From: Amoebidium appalachense
Taxonomy: Eukaryota > Ichthyosporea
Length of the DNA: 64,000 nucleotides
Direction of reading: 5' to 3'
NCBI GenBank assembly: GCA_963693365.1
Contig: CAVNZM010000010.1
Span: forward strand, 7,130,001 to 7,194,000
Program-made: the position numbers and the translations under genes
The notes under the pieces: model-generated
What the model was told of the DNA's origin: nothing
Seen by the model: only the letters and a program-made list of their open reading frames with translations
The model's database searches: none
Part shown: positions 12,693 through 38,001 of the stretch, in pieces
Numbering within the stretch: the first letter of the stretch is position 1
Layout: each line of letters opens with the position of its first letter

Positions 12693-12860
12693 CTCATGTT
12701 CTGACGATGAGTGTTACAGAATGTTGTGGACGGGGACCTGATAGAGCAGTACAACATCCTCCCAATGAGCAAGAAGAGGGAAATTGCTGCTGACCTGGAC
12801 CGCACACCGGCAGAGGTGGCTAAGAAATTGGAGGATATGCGCTCACGATATGCATTCTAG
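1..12860 (+). CDS. SF3B3: Splicing factor 3B subunit 3 (SAP130), C-terminal half, 18 exons, 5' partial
   Basis: SF3B3 is the CPSF-A/DDB1-like beta-propeller subunit of the U2 snRNP SF3b complex, which recognises the branch site in the nucleus. Exons with conserved GT-AG borders and consistent phase: 1-11, 778-851, 1210-1398, 1879-1956, 3158-3306, 3853-3936, 4344-4441, 4827-5005, 5633-5749, 7598-7647, 8123-8197, 8737-8815, 9191-9316, 10061-10245, 10564-10690, 11440-11554, 12078-12211, 12720-12860 (stop TAG). They join to about 669 codons. Diagnostic stretches aligned from memory to human SF3B3 include [70 protein letters not shown] and the C-terminus [12 protein letters not shown]. The first 11 bases are the end of an exon whose start lies outside the window. 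Introns run from about 230 to 1,850 bp and hold repeats described separately. Identity is very secure; the two-step acceptor at 5632/5635 leaves one Gln optional. Confidence 0.96.
12..777 (+). repeat. SF3B3 intron packed with simple repeats
   Basis: The intron between the exons ending at 11 and starting at 778 holds a T-rich stretch (about 48-121), a poly-G run (about 130-168), a tetranucleotide TCAC array (about 289-341) that passes into (AC)n, and another G-rich run near 604-620. I see no gene here. The ORFs reading across it are low-complexity. Confidence 0.85.
1979..2718 (+). repeat. Dispersed poly-C repeat, A-B-A arrangement (intron of SF3B3)
   Basis: Two apparently identical A units of about 249 bp (1981-2230 and 2434-2682) flank a unique B segment (about 2238-2430). 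This gives a head-to-tail period of 453 bp. Each A unit ends in CATTCAAA followed by a C run, 7 C in the first and about 36 C in the second. The left edge abuts a C run that begins right at the intron donor (GTGACCC...). A begins with the hairpin CGTCTT-TGATC-AAGACG, complete only in the second copy, followed by nested complementary segments. Other copies or fragments lie near 5765, 10735, 13570, 23477, 31698, 39261, 46748, 47141, 47391 and 61057; a divergent subfamily is at 6880 and 48413. The class is unknown; a SINE/TRIM-like retroelement is a guess. Confidence 0.85.
4683..4755 (+). repeat. (TG)n microsatellite in SF3B3 intron
   Basis: About 73 bp of uninterrupted TG dinucleotides between the exons ending at 4441 and starting at 4827. 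Confidence 0.95.
5006..5632 (+). other. SF3B3 intron with two poly-C runs, no gene seen
   Basis: The intron between the exons 4827-5005 and 5633-5749 is ordinary sequence up to about 5350. It then has a long poly-C run (about 5354-5392) and a C/T-rich stretch (about 5557-5625) that serves as the polypyrimidine tract of the 5633 acceptor. Confidence 0.7.
5765..5862 (+). repeat. 3' fragment of the dispersed repeat (A unit), divergent
   Basis: Starts at GGGCTCTGCTTAT and ends GTACTTCGTACTTTATGACG followed by CATTCAAA and a short C run, matching the 3' half of the A unit. It begins only about 15 bp inside the SF3B3 intron (donor at 5750) and lies in sense orientation. It is closer to the copies at 39261 and 61057 than to those at 1981 and 2434. 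The reverse-transcriptase-like remnant begins directly after its C run. Confidence 0.8.
5868..6425 (+). pseudogene. Reverse-transcriptase-like C-terminal remnant inside SF3B3 intron
   Basis: An open stretch of about 185 codons with no initiating Met, ending TGG TGA. It contains [10 protein letters not shown], then NYLDLHI, IYNKLD and [15 protein letters not shown], followed by a Cys/Arg-rich helix-like segment and a GYIYNKL segment. This order resembles the region just C-terminal of the polymerase core in many retroelement proteins of invertebrates and protists (pattern YLDL-x-I ... Y-D/N-K-x-D ... YG-x-x-x-x-Q). That resemblance is recalled, not searched. No catalytic YXDD box is present, so this is a truncated element. 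It lies in sense with SF3B3 and directly follows the repeat fragment at 5765-5862. What follows (6430-6780) looks like element 3' sequence and then C/T-rich DNA. Confidence 0.5.
6880..7142 (+). repeat. Second subfamily of the dispersed repeat (SF3B3 intron)
   Basis: Shares the 5' signature CAACCCTGCTCGTCTTTG, the core GTCGAAAC and GGGCTCTG with the A unit but is otherwise divergent. It ends CTCTAACGCATACAT followed by poly-C and poly-A. Segment 6931-6943 can pair with 6977-6990 (13 pairs, two of them G-U wobbles, one bulge). A reverse-strand relative lies at 48413-48600 and a short 3' end of the same type at about 61166-61187. Confidence 0.75.
7143..7597 (+). other. SF3B3 intron tail: poly-C/A/G tracts, no gene
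   Basis: Holds poly-C followed by poly-A (about 7143-7186), a GAAA-rich stretch, a poly-T/poly-G pair (about 7261-7293) and another poly-G run (about 7435-7451). No coding signal other than the 50-nt exon starting at 7598. Confidence 0.7.
8674..8733 (+). repeat. (TG)n forming the acceptor tract of an SF3B3 exon
   Basis: About 60 bp of TG dinucleotides run directly into the CAG acceptor at 8734-8736. The microsatellite therefore occupies the position of the polypyrimidine tract. Confidence 0.9.
9379..9476 (+). repeat. CACACT/CGCACT hexanucleotide array
   Basis: A variable hexamer array (CTCACA units changing to CTCGCA units) within the SF3B3 intron 9317-10060. The rest of that intron is C/T-rich, with nothing coding. 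Confidence 0.85.
10735..11114 (+). repeat. Dispersed repeat, partial B plus full A unit (SF3B3 intron)
   Basis: Begins immediately after a poly-C run at AACCGGGCATGG (inside the B segment), continues through the 5' hairpin and the whole A unit, and ends CATTCAA before another C run. It sits in the intron 10691-11439 in sense. It differs from the 1981 and 2434 copies at a few positions, including GCGT for GTGT at the small hairpin; this keeps that pairing, since a T-G wobble becomes C-G. Confidence 0.85.
12563..12692 (+). repeat. (TTG)n, (GGA)n and poly-G tract before the last SF3B3 exon
   Basis: About 22 TTG units, then GGA units, then about 41 G residues. The tract ends 27 bp before the terminal exon (12720), so the acceptor has almost no conventional upstream pyrimidine tract. 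Confidence 0.9.
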
Positions 12861-13569
12861 TAGTACGTGGTGGTGGGTGGTATTGGATATGACAGTGTGG
12901 GTATGTTGTGGGTGTGTTCGGGGGTATGGCGTACATGTGGAAAGGCAGAGAAGGGAGGTGGGTTGGTGGGTGTAAGAGATGTAGCAAGTGTGTCGGTGTG
13001 TGCATGTAAATGTGTAGAATGGGCACATGGCATTCTCTTTCTCCTCTTTTTTTTTCCTTTTTTTTTTTTTTTCGTTTATTTTCTTTTTTTAAGAAATATG
13101 TGGTGGCATCCTCAAAGCTTTGTATATCGATGTTGATGTGATTCGGTCAACAACTTCAAAGAATGTGTTTATATTATGAGCCGACAGAATATAGATTATC
13201 TGGTTGGTGCATAGGCCCCGGAATTTGCTCTTGAAGGTTTTCATGGTGTTTATTTCTGGCGCAACACACCGGGACATAATTAAATCGTGCTAGCTCGGCT
13301 GTGATACCCCCATGTACGATTTTCGCACGGGGCACTAAGGGTTATGTGATCCTTGTGTAGTTGGGGTCTCTTTTGCTGTCTGTAATGTGCGAAAGTTACA
13401 TGCATTTCACTCCCCATGAAAGTTAGATATGCCGCAAATTTGCACGAAAATGCAAGCCGAGATATGATCTCAATAAAAAAGAACAGATTACATGACCAAC
13501 TCTCTGGCACCAGTTTGTGAAAGAGAACTGCCGTTGTGCTGATTACAACCAGCCCCCCCCCCCCCCCCC
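12861..13569. other. SF3B3 3' flank, no gene seen
   Basis: Starts right after the SF3B3 stop. Contains a G/T-rich part, a T-rich stretch (13047-13090), unique sequence, and an AATAAA at about 13472 that is a weak candidate polyadenylation signal more than 600 bp from the stop. Confidence 0.5.
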
Positions 13570-14012
13570 TGTCTTCTTTCAGAGGTGTCCTTTCAGGACA
13601 GACCACTGTGTGGAGACATCTTTACTTCCATGCAACCGGGCATGGTTGCTCTGTGTCGTGCATCTGTAAGCACATACGCGTTTGTCGCTGCACTGCATTA
13701 GTTTGCACATACATCTTCACCGTTTTGCTCACCTTGCTTGCATAAGCAACCCTGCTCGTCTTTGATCAAGACGGGTTGACCCACCCAAGTTCAGTTGATG
13801 CTGCTGTCTGAGTTGGAGCGTCGTATATACGCGGGCTAAGGGGTCGAAACTCAGACGCAATTGATGACTTGGGCCCTCCCTGAGGATGGGCTCTGCTTAT
13901 GACGCATACTGTGCGCATGGCTGATGCTGCATACTTGAATGTTTGCCTTTGCATGTGTCCTGCACCATGCTTCTCATCGTGTATGCGTACTTCGTACTGT
14001 GTTCCGCATTCA

Positions 14013-14014
<2 letters not shown>
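13570..14014 (+). repeat. Dispersed repeat, B plus A unit, intergenic copy
   Basis: Full B (from about 13571) and full A unit ending CATTCAAA, with C runs on both sides (13553-13569 and about 14015-14045). It is the only copy not inside a mapped intron. It lies about 710 bp downstream of the SF3B3 stop, in the same orientation as that gene. Confidence 0.85.
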
Positions 14015-14046
<32 letters not shown>

Positions 14047-14682
14047 CCCCCTCCCTCCCTCGGCGCCGCGGCTGCACACATACCTGACTGGCACACCAGG
14101 GCACACATCCCACCACCATCGATCCCGGACAACACCGAAAGTCTGTTTGCATGATCGATTCGGGAAAACATACATGTCTGCACTTCAAGTTCCCCCTCAT
14201 CCTCTCCCGTCCCGGGTCCTTGTACAGTAACTGGCACACACGAAGTTGAAACCGCGTATGTCGCATTTTCGTGCTTCAATTGTTATATTATTAGGCCAGG
14301 GTCTGGCTCCGACAGAGCCCATTTGGACCTGTTTTCTGGAAACTTTCCCGTGATGATGGGAAGCCGGTTACAGTAGGGTTAGAGAAGGAAGGCCGATAAG
14401 GCTACTAATTAGCCACTAGTATTAAAGCCAACATGGTGTACGGGGTGGTAGTGGTGCCACAATGACTCAGTTGGGGAGGGGGGGGGGGGTTTAAGACTCA
14501 GCTAATGTGTGGATGGTCGAATACGGAAGCGGCGGCTTGCTTTGGATTGTTGATGGACCGTTCACCTTACTTGAATTGCAGGTTGAAGGGGCTTAGCTTA
14601 GTGAAGGTGCCCGGGAACTTTGTAGAGAAAAAAAAGGGGGAGGGGAGGGGGGAAAGGGGGGAGGAAGGAGGGAGGGAGGGGA

Positions 14683-14725
<43 letters not shown>

Positions 14726-16551
14726 GGGAGGGGGAGGGGGGGGGGGGGGGGGGGGGGGGGGAATGCAGGGCCGGGGAGAGTGAGTGTGTAGCAATACTAA
14801 GGTAATAGTGGTACAGTTTTTTCAAAGGCCGGGGTAAAGAGTGGACCGGGATGTGTATGTGTAGAAATTCTGTATTACCAATATTCGAATGGCACACGGC
14901 CCGGGTACGTGGTGGTTTGGGAGGAAGGAACTCAAGGCCCCGGGGGATAAATTATCATCATTTTGGCACTGGTCGTTGAATCGTTATGATTGTGGATATC
15001 AATGGCTCTGTGAATGGGAGAACCCCAGCCTGGGGCCGAGAGGGCTCTAAAAGGGAGGGGGGAGGGGGGGGAGGAGCCGAAAATAAAAAGGGGGAGGGGG
15101 GGGGGGGGGGGGGGGGGGAGGGGGGAGGAGAGCGAGAGCTCAGTCAATGTACATGGTAAAGGGACACATCATGCTTGCCTGTTACGAACACGAGTCCATC
15201 ATCAGTATTCGGGTGGTAAAATGATGTACATTTGAGTATAATATTATATCGCTGATTAGATGCAGTTTGAACACAGCTTTGGGCTGGACTGAAGCCGCAG
15301 CTGCAGAGTTGCAGGTAAGCTGGCAACGTGCCACTCGAGTTTTTTTTGCGGTTAGCGCTGACGCTAAACATTCACCGTAGATACGGATTCCTGAGTCCGC
15401 ACTTTGAAGCATGGGCAAGTTTCAATGTACGGCTGTATGAGTGGTTGAATCGACGAATGAGTCTGTGAGAGGAGGAAGGGAGCTCGAGATAGTCGTAGAG
15501 GAACAGGTTGTATGAGGGGGGGGAGGGGGGGGAGGGGAGGGGGGGAATAAAGAGAGGGAGAAGGGGGGGGGGGGGGGAGAAGGGGAGGATGAGGGGAAGG
15601 GGAAGGGAGAGCGGGAGGGGAGAGGGGGGGGGGAGGGGAAGAGAGAGAGAGAAGGAGAGAGGGAGACAGCATTTTCTTTTGGAGAGGGGGGGGGGGGGGG
15701 GGTTTGCTAGAGAGAGAGGGAGAGGGAGAGAGGCAGGGGGAGTGAGAGAGGGAGGGAGGGAGAGAGAGGGAGAGAAAGGTGGAGCATTGGGGGGGGGGGG
15801 GGGGGGGGGGAGGGAGGGAGGGAGAGAGAGTGGGCCGGGGAGAGACAGGGACAGAGGGAGAGGGAGAAAGGGCAGGGGAGGAGGGGAGGGGATGGGGGGA
15901 GAGGGGATAAAACGACAGACTAGGCTCTGATGGCGTAGGGGCGATGAAAATGAATAGAAATATCGATAACGGATGGAAGCTTGTCCAATATGGACGTGCC
16001 GCACGGCTGAGGGATAGACGGCATACATATGCAGTGGACCATTCTTGGGGATCAATATTATGGGCCCCAAACACTGCTAACACGAACGAAATTTAAGATG
16101 GGAAGTGTTTTCTCGGACAGTAATGGCTTTTATCCAATAATCATGATGGATTGAAACATACATATCACTAGTGGGTATAATTATTGTTCCTCCCCGCCAT
16201 ACGTACGTACGACACGTGTCTTCTATTTTTTTCGTCCTAAAATATGATACAGTTCAATGGTGGATTCAGTATTACCGCATCTTCAACTTGTAGAAAAAAA
16301 TTACACCCTCGAAACTCTGAAGATCTCAAAAAGCAAAAACCTCAGCATAGAATCATCAATCGCATAACTCGCAACTGAGAACAACAACACCGTTGAACGG
16401 AAACCGATGTTGCTATTGAAAACAACTGCCAAACCTCGGCATTATTTACGAAGATCACGGTCGAGGTTACTATCATATATATATGCATACAGTTCATTAC
16501 GTCAATGTACACCCACCCAATTTACAACCCGAATAATATCCGCATATATCT
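14015..16551. other. Intergenic: poly-C/G blocks and GA/G-rich simple sequence
   Basis: Between the convergent SF3B3 and HAD genes. Holds long G-rich blocks (about 14636-14761, 15055-15125, 15510-15905) with (GGGA)/(GA) motifs, and unique AT-richer DNA at about 14230-14460 and 15906-16500. No convincing exon. The long Pro/Ser- or Gly/Arg-rich ORFs here are translations of the simple repeats. Confidence 0.7.
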
Positions 16552-17547
16552 CTATGCGCTAGGCCTAGACCCCAACGTATCCCCATTAACCCAGCAGGGA
16601 GCAGCCAGTTTATCAGCCACCGTCTTTGCCGTCTTCACTCTCACCACTGCAATATCCACCTCGGATCCCTCCCCACTATCCACACAATTCTTAACCCCGT
16701 CCACAATACACTCCGCAAAAGCGCGCACAAGAACCCCTACATCGTCAAATTTCGAAATGACAATATCGGCACCCCGCCCGTCCTCCGACTTTGCGCCAGA
16801 CATGAGCATGCGCGCATGGCTATCCATCATTTCTTGCTTAATATGAGACCCCCCCACAAATCCAATAATGAGCCCTATTTTCGCATTTGCAGCCGAGCCG
16901 ACGCCGGAGCCACTATCCTCAACGGCCACACACTGAATGGGTCGTAGTCCATGCGCCATGCATGCTTTAAGGTAGACGGAGGGGTCGGGCTTAAAGCGAG
17001 GGGGCACAAAGTCGCTTTCACCACTGTGCACGTGACTGTCGGGGAAAAAGGGGAGGAGGCCACTGGCATCGCGGGAGGCAAGAACCCGGGGGGCACCTGT
17101 ACACACATGAAAATTAGATTACCGTTGGCGTAGACGGGGAGAGTTTGTTTATTTGCCTGGCGAGGTTTGTGTGTGCATACATGCATGCATGCATGCATGC
17201 CGCACGCGAGGGTGCACTTTTTTATTTCCTCATAGATTATGTAAATTTTTATAGGGGGGAAGGGGGAGGGGGGAGGAGGCACATGCAACTACGATGTGTG
17301 CATACCGCGCTTGCGTGGCTGCCATATATTTTAGATCGCTTTTATATCGTTTTTTTTTTTTTTGAGGGCGGGCGGGGAGTATGTGTGTGGTTGTGTGCGC
17401 GTGCTTGTGCGTGTGCGTGTACACGTGGTGGTGGTGCAACCTTTCTCTTTTGCATAATCCCGGGAAGTGCTTAAGGTGGTAGGTGGGGGCAAGGAGGCTG
17501 GAAGGGGGGGGGGGGGGGGGGGGGGGGGGGGAGGGGGGGGGGGGGGG

Positions 17548-17582
<35 letters not shown>

Positions 17583-18249
17583 GGGGAGGGGGAGGGGGGT
17601 AAAGGAAGCCCAGCTCTCTCTTCTCATTTGGTGACAATATACCAACAAAATTATAAAAAACAATCTGCAAATGTCCTTATCAGCAGTATCGGGGCCGGAT
17701 CCTAGAACTACAAGCAAAAAAACGATATGGACACGTACCGCTTGTGGTTGCAATGTTGAAAAGCACCCCGTCTTGTTTCATCTGCATGAGTGTAGGGACT
17801 ACCCCCTCGATGGCCCTTGCCGTCTTTGCCAGTGCCTCCACCGTGTCGTCTTTTTGCAGCGTCAATAGATCAATTTTCCTCGTCTCAGCGAAAGAACGAA
17901 GGCCAAATTTCTTCCTCCCTGCGTCCACAACCCGAATCACATCAGGGTCTTCAAGTTGCAACTCACGCACGTGTTGAATGGACGGGAGACCCATAGAAGC
18001 ACGTTGCTGGTCGCACGACTCGAGCATAAACTCAAACGCCTTTCCCGCATTTAGACGAATAAACTCGTCAGCGGAAGGGAGAGGTGGAGGGAGGTATGGG
18101 GCGATCTCCCAGTAGGCCACCTCCATCGCCGGTGTTTCTGTGTCGCTCAGAGTGCCGTCAAAGTCAAAGCACACGGCTACAACGGAGTTGGGTGCGCGCT
18201 CAAGCTCGGCAACAACGGCATCGGCAATTTTTTTGTCGTTGGGTGCCAT
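16552..18249 (-). CDS. HAD-superfamily phosphatase/hydrolase (beta-phosphoglucomutase-like), two exons
   Basis: Exon 1 is 18249-17739 and exon 2 is 17096-16552 (stop TAG), joined across a 642-bp intron with phase kept (AGC G | GT CC..). The product is about 351 residues. All four HAD motifs are visible: motif I VCFDFDGTLSDTET (nucleophile Asp and acid Asp), motif II IATTSG just before the splice junction, motif III Lys in RFKPDPSVYLKAC, and motif IV VEDSGSGVGSAANAK. The helical cap lies between motifs I and II. The start MAPNDKK is chosen because it precedes motif I by a typical distance; an upstream in-frame Met at 18330 would add 27 residues. The substrate cannot be read from sequence. The family dephosphorylates small sugar phosphates or related metabolites. 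The intron is G-rich (17497-17600). Confidence 0.88.
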
Positions 18250-19289
18250 GTTGAGGAAAAACTTGTGAATTTTGTCTGTAAAAAGAATCAACAGCGAAGA
18301 ATTTCTGCGTGCAGAAAAAACTTTGTGCAAATTTGGCTAGGAAGGAAAGTAGGAAGAAAGGTAGACGAGTAGGAAGACGCAAGCGCATTAGCCGATAGAA
18401 ACCAAATGCTTTATAAAGGATATATCACGGATGATAGGGATAACTTGCGTGGCTGTAATTTTTGTTGGGTAAGAGCTTCTCTAACAAGTGGGTTGCAGAC
18501 TGAAAGAAATCATGGGTGATACCTGGTTTATATATTTTCCTGCATTTCCATGTCGCAGGCTGATTGGTCATCACCCGGGACTCAGCAGAACGATGCAGTG
18601 AGCTTGGCGCAGCCCTGGAATGGAGCCGGCTAATATATTCTTGTTCTATAAAGCTATTCAATGCTGCAATGACCTATACGACAGCAAAAATTTAAATTGA
18701 TTTGACTGAGTTTCTAGGTTTGTTTTTGTTAAAAAAATTGCTTGTATGAACATTCTTATTAGCGCGAGTGCCTTTTATCCTGAACAGGCGTGAGAGGGTG
18801 ACATCATGATTCAAGAGCGCAAGGCCGATCTACTGCCGCGCTCTTGATTTACGTAAATCATCGCGAAGCAATTTTTGATTGGCTCCCGGGAATCCCTTGC
18901 TTGCGCGGAAATTTCAAATTTTTTCAGTGCAACATGCGGCGACCTTCGTCACCAGCATAGAGATCAGCGTGATTGCGCAAACACTCGATTGGTCCCGATA
19001 TCTGCCGCTAAGCAGTTTTCCGCTTGAAGCCTGTTTCTCCCAAGCAGAAGTGCGAGCGAAAAAAGGTTTTGCGTTTGCTATATACTAGGTCACTAGTAAG
19101 AGCCCGTAGTAACCAGAACAGCACAAAGCGAACACATACTCGGACGGGGACCCTGAGACACTTTTATATGTTTTTCTATGCGTTCAACAGTTGCTACCAA
19201 AGGGACATAGTTAGTGAGGTAGTTCATAAGATAGATAAGATCTAGTCGAAACAATTCATCATCGGCAATACACCTTTTATCGACTGGGT
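18250..19289. other. Repeat-free 5' flank of the HAD gene
   Basis: About 1 kb without the homopolymer and TG tracts that fill the rest of the window. Contains the palindromes described separately, inverted CCAAT boxes (GATTGG at 18878-18883 and again near 18986), and an E2F-like GCGCGGAAA near 18905. Probably promoter DNA for the HAD gene and possibly for a unit to the right. Confidence 0.45.
18811..18859. promoter_or_regulatory. Overlapping palindromes: 10-bp inverted repeat plus 14-bp perfect palindrome
   Basis: TCAAGAGCGC at 18811-18820 is repeated inverted as GCGCTCTTGA at 18838-18847, a perfect 10-bp match with a 17-bp spacer. The right arm runs straight into GATTTACGTAAATC (18846-18859), a perfect 14-bp palindrome around TTACGTAA, a bZIP-type half-site arrangement. 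TGACATCATGAT just to the left is CRE/AP-1-like. A regulatory role is inferred from position only. Confidence 0.4.
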
Positions 19290-19334
19290 TTGGAGCAAAC
19301 AGAACGTACAGATATAAGTAAGAAGATAGTGGCT

Positions 19335-19574
19335 ATGGATGTCATGTGCTTTCTGCATCAGGCTTTCATGCAGTGGCAAGGTGAAAACAGCAGTAGGACG
19401 CAAACAGGTGGCTGGTTTGCCAAAGATCTTTCTACCATCGTGGACCTAAAAACTTCTTTTGCATGTGTTTGGCTGCGTGTTGGTGGGGTGCCCATGAAAA
19501 AGTTCCAGTCAATGCCTGTGGCAAAGTGTTGCTCAGGCTCAGGACCACACAAGCTGTACATATACAGGAGGAAG
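19335..19574 (+). CDS. Doubtful single exon with XPG/FEN-like N-terminal pattern
   Basis: An open stretch that reads KKIVAMDVMCFLHQAF, later FACVWLRVGGVPMKKFQSM, and ends at a good donor (AAG|GTGAGA at 19574). The spacing recalls the XPG N-terminal nuclease fold: an I-A-x-D ... W-L-H strand, then L-V-F-D-G-x-P-x-x-K. However, the catalytic-type DG is replaced by GG and no downstream exon with the second nuclease half was found. It could be a decayed gene or chance. The in-frame Met at 19335 is the first true ATG. Confidence 0.25.
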
Positions 19575-20044
19575 GTGAGAAAGGGGGTGGGAGGAGTGGG
19601 TGAGAGAGATGGGGGGGGGGGGGGGGGGGGCAATAACCCAAAGCTGCCTTTATTGAGGCTAAATAGAGAAAGAGAGAGCTTGCGCACACAACTTTAGGCC
19701 GGTGGAAAAATACATTTGAACTGATCACAAAGCTCTCCAAGCATACTTGAGTACGGACGCGGGAGCTGAGCTCAAAACGAAATATGGGCGATTCCGGCTA
19801 AGGGATCTCAAAACAGGAGGGGCCATCTTCAACCTGAGTTGTAGGGTTGTATTACGGTTGGGAAGTTACTACTTAGTGGATTATTATAGACTGTCACTAA
19901 TAACGAAATGTAGAATGAATGCTGTGCTACCTAAACAATAATAGTCTATAAATGAATGTTGACCAACTGTGGCATCATTTTAAATCAGCGCCAACATATG
20001 ATACTGAAGAGGTCTCCTTCCTTTCCCGGGCATTTCTCCCCCTT

Positions 20045-20075
<31 letters not shown>

Positions 20076-20540
20076 CCCCCCCCCACACACACGCACAAAC
20101 TCTTCCCTCCTCCTCCCCTCCCCTCCCCTTCCCTGTCTCGGTACCCTTTCTGCCGCCTCGGCCCTCAGCAACCCCTATATCCCCCCCCCCCCCCCCACAC
20201 ACACACACGCACATTCCCTCTCCGTACTCTCCGTCCCTCCGTCAGCACCCCCCCCCACCCCCCCCACACACACACACACGTGACACCAAGACCTTCCCCC
20301 CTCCTTACTCTCTGACCCTCCCCCGAGCCCCCCCCCCCCCCCCCACCTCCTTACCCTTTCGCCACGCTCATATCCCCCCCCCCCCCCCTTCCTCCCCCCC
20401 TCTCTCGCCTTCACACACCCATGCCTTCCCTTCCTGTTCGTTCTCGACCTTCCTCAGCATCCCCCTCCCCCCTCCCCCCCCCCCCCCCCCCCTTCCTACA
20501 TGTTCTCTCCCTCCTCCCTCCCTCGAAATATCTCTTTCTC

Positions 20541-20573
<33 letters not shown>

Positions 20574-20714
20574 TCCCACCCATTTCCCCCAGGCTCCCTC
20601 CTTTCATGTTCGATTAGTTTACACACACACACGCACACACACACACACACACACACCACACAAACACACACACAGACTCTCTCTCTCTCCCTCTCTCCCT
20701 CTCACTCTCTCTCG

Positions 20715-20758
<44 letters not shown>

Positions 20759-22138
20759 GAAGTTTTTAAGTTCTAAAATCATGAAATAATGAAATGCCAG
20801 GAGGACAATCTGTGCCCCCCCCCCCCCCCCCTCCCTACCCCTCCCCTCTCCCCCAAGCTCTCTCTCTCACTCTCTCCCTTTCTCTCTCTCTCTCTCTCTC
20901 TTCCCCCCCCCCCCCTCTCTCTCTCGCTCTCTCTCTCTATCTCCCACCCTTCCCCCCCCCCCTCTCCCCCCCTCCCCCCCCCGCCCCCATCCCTTGCCTT
21001 CCCCCACCCCCCTCCCCCTTCCAACGTCTTGTTCTTCTGTTTTCGGCTTTCAAAGACTCATCTTCCGCAACGCTAGGCAGCTCGTTCGCAACTTGCATGT
21101 TGCGTCGCTTTTTCACCAGTAGGTCTCTCTCTTTAACCCCTTCCTCATCATCTCGTGATCACCCCGCTCACTAAGCTATTCTCGTATTTCCGTATGAGCA
21201 TCCGCCTTAATTTTTATTACACAGGCGAACCCGCGAAGGGTGTGCAAGAACGGGCTCTTTGGCACGTTCCAAGGGCAGACGATCTGCTAAAGCTTGCCAT
21301 CTTTCCGAAGTGTTCTAGATGAAAGTGGTTGAGCATAAGGAAAGTTTCCTAAGGCCTTACTTTTTTGGAGTGGGTGCCCGTGGAGGTGGGGCAGGATGTG
21401 AGCGTGGATCTCTGAGGTAATCCAGAGCGTGTCTTTCTTCGTCTATGTACTTTTTAGTTTACCCAAACGCAGCCAAACGCTCAAGTTAGTTTACACTCTT
21501 CAATTGCAATATTGTCTTTTCATTTCTAGATGAGCCTATGAAACCATGGAACGTGTGGATCTTTTTCCTTGGGGTTTCCACACCACTCACCTACACAGGC
21601 AGGCATCTTGAAAACTATTTACCACGATCACTATACAGATGCGTACGAAAAGCATAGGAGGTGTAAAACACATAACATAGGACGCGTGTACGTGTTTATT
21701 TGTTGTTATATACTAAGTGTCCACTTTTCACACAGCCGCACCACCAACTCTTTTAAGTATTATGTTTTTCTGCCGCCGTCGAAACCACGAAATTGCATAT
21801 CGCATGCTTAGCGGCAGAAATCGTGTTTGCGCAAACCGCGCTGAGCTCTACATACCGTGTCACAGCACCGTTACGACATCACTGTTTTTGGCAAACAACA
21901 GTTGCACGTGCACATCCATCTACATGTCATGTTATCTCAGTATCCATGATCTGCAAGGTATGCTGCTCAACTAAGTGTCCTTAGTATACATAATGGACAC
22001 GAGGCACATATCCCCCCCCCCCCCCCCCCCCCCCCCCCCTTCACACACACACCGACGCACACATACACGCACACGCACACACGCACGAGCGCACAAGCAC
22101 ACACGTACACGCTGGTGCCCAGGCGCGTGCGCATGCAT

Positions 22139-22179
<41 letters not shown>

Positions 22180-23084
22180 TACAAGCGGACACAAATACTC
22201 GGACGCACTGGTACATGTACGCGTGATAGACGCGCGCACACACAAAAAGGGCCCTTGGCAAGCACACGGGCACACCGAAGAAGAAAAGAAAATAAAAGCA
22301 GAAAAATATCGGTTAGGGCGTACGTCAGTATTCAACTTGGAAGGACTTTAGGAAAGAGTAGCAAAGAAGAAATTTAGAAAAGAAAGTATACAGCTGTTAA
22401 GTAATTACAGATTGGATATATCTTTTCGCAACGTCCTTTATTTCCGGTCATCTAAGATTTTTTTTGGACCACAACAATCGAAATATCCCAACATCTGGTT
22501 TATAAAACCAGAATCGTTCTTTGATAACAAACACGCGCATGCATGTATGTACATCAGATTCTTCTAACCTAAACGTCCAAAAAACTGCACGTGCTAAGCC
22601 TAAACATTGATCAGTGTCTAAACTAATCTGACATCAGGATGTGGTGAGGGTACCATTGAAACAGACAATAGAGCAAAATTGTGTTCGCTGGTTGCAATTA
22701 TTTCCAAAATCGTACACTACTTCAATTGGTGGCATGCCGTGGGGCTGGGCTTCTCCCCTGGTTCAAGAAAAAAACGAAAAAACAATCAAACAAACAAAAA
22801 AAAAATTTTTTTAACGGCCGGTTCGTTCTTTTTCTATTCTTCCCTCCCCCCCCCCCCCCCCCCCCCCCCCCCCAAAACAAAACAAAAACAAAAAGAACAA
22901 ACAAACAAGCATCTGTTGTCTCATCGACATCAATGCCGGGGCACGTCTCTGTCCCCAATCAAATACAATGCCCCTTTAACGACAGCTAATCGAAGTGACT
23001 AGGGAAAAAAAAGAAAGCAAAAAAAAAAAAGGGTGTTTGTTTACGAGCAAAACAATTGCAACATGCCATCTAGCCCCCGGGTAC
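19575..23084. other. Intergenic: C/T-rich simple repeats and unique DNA, no gene
   Basis: 19,580-21,030 is dominated by poly-G/poly-C, (TC)n and (AC)n tracts (about 20040-20090, 20160-20470, 20530-20760, 20817-21020). 21,030-22,000 is unique sequence without a convincing exon. 22,010-22,260 is poly-C and (AC)/(CG) purine-pyrimidine repeats. 22,260-23,084 is the 3' flank of DHCR7, with A-rich stretches and a poly-C run (about 22845-22873). Confidence 0.6.
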
Positions 23085-37831
<14,747 letters not shown>

Positions 37832-37907
37832 ATGGCGTTGTATGTTCCCGAGCGGGTTCTCAAGTCCCGGAGCAAAAACGGAACAACGGAATACCTGATA
37901 AAATGGG

Positions 37908-38001
<94 letters not shown>

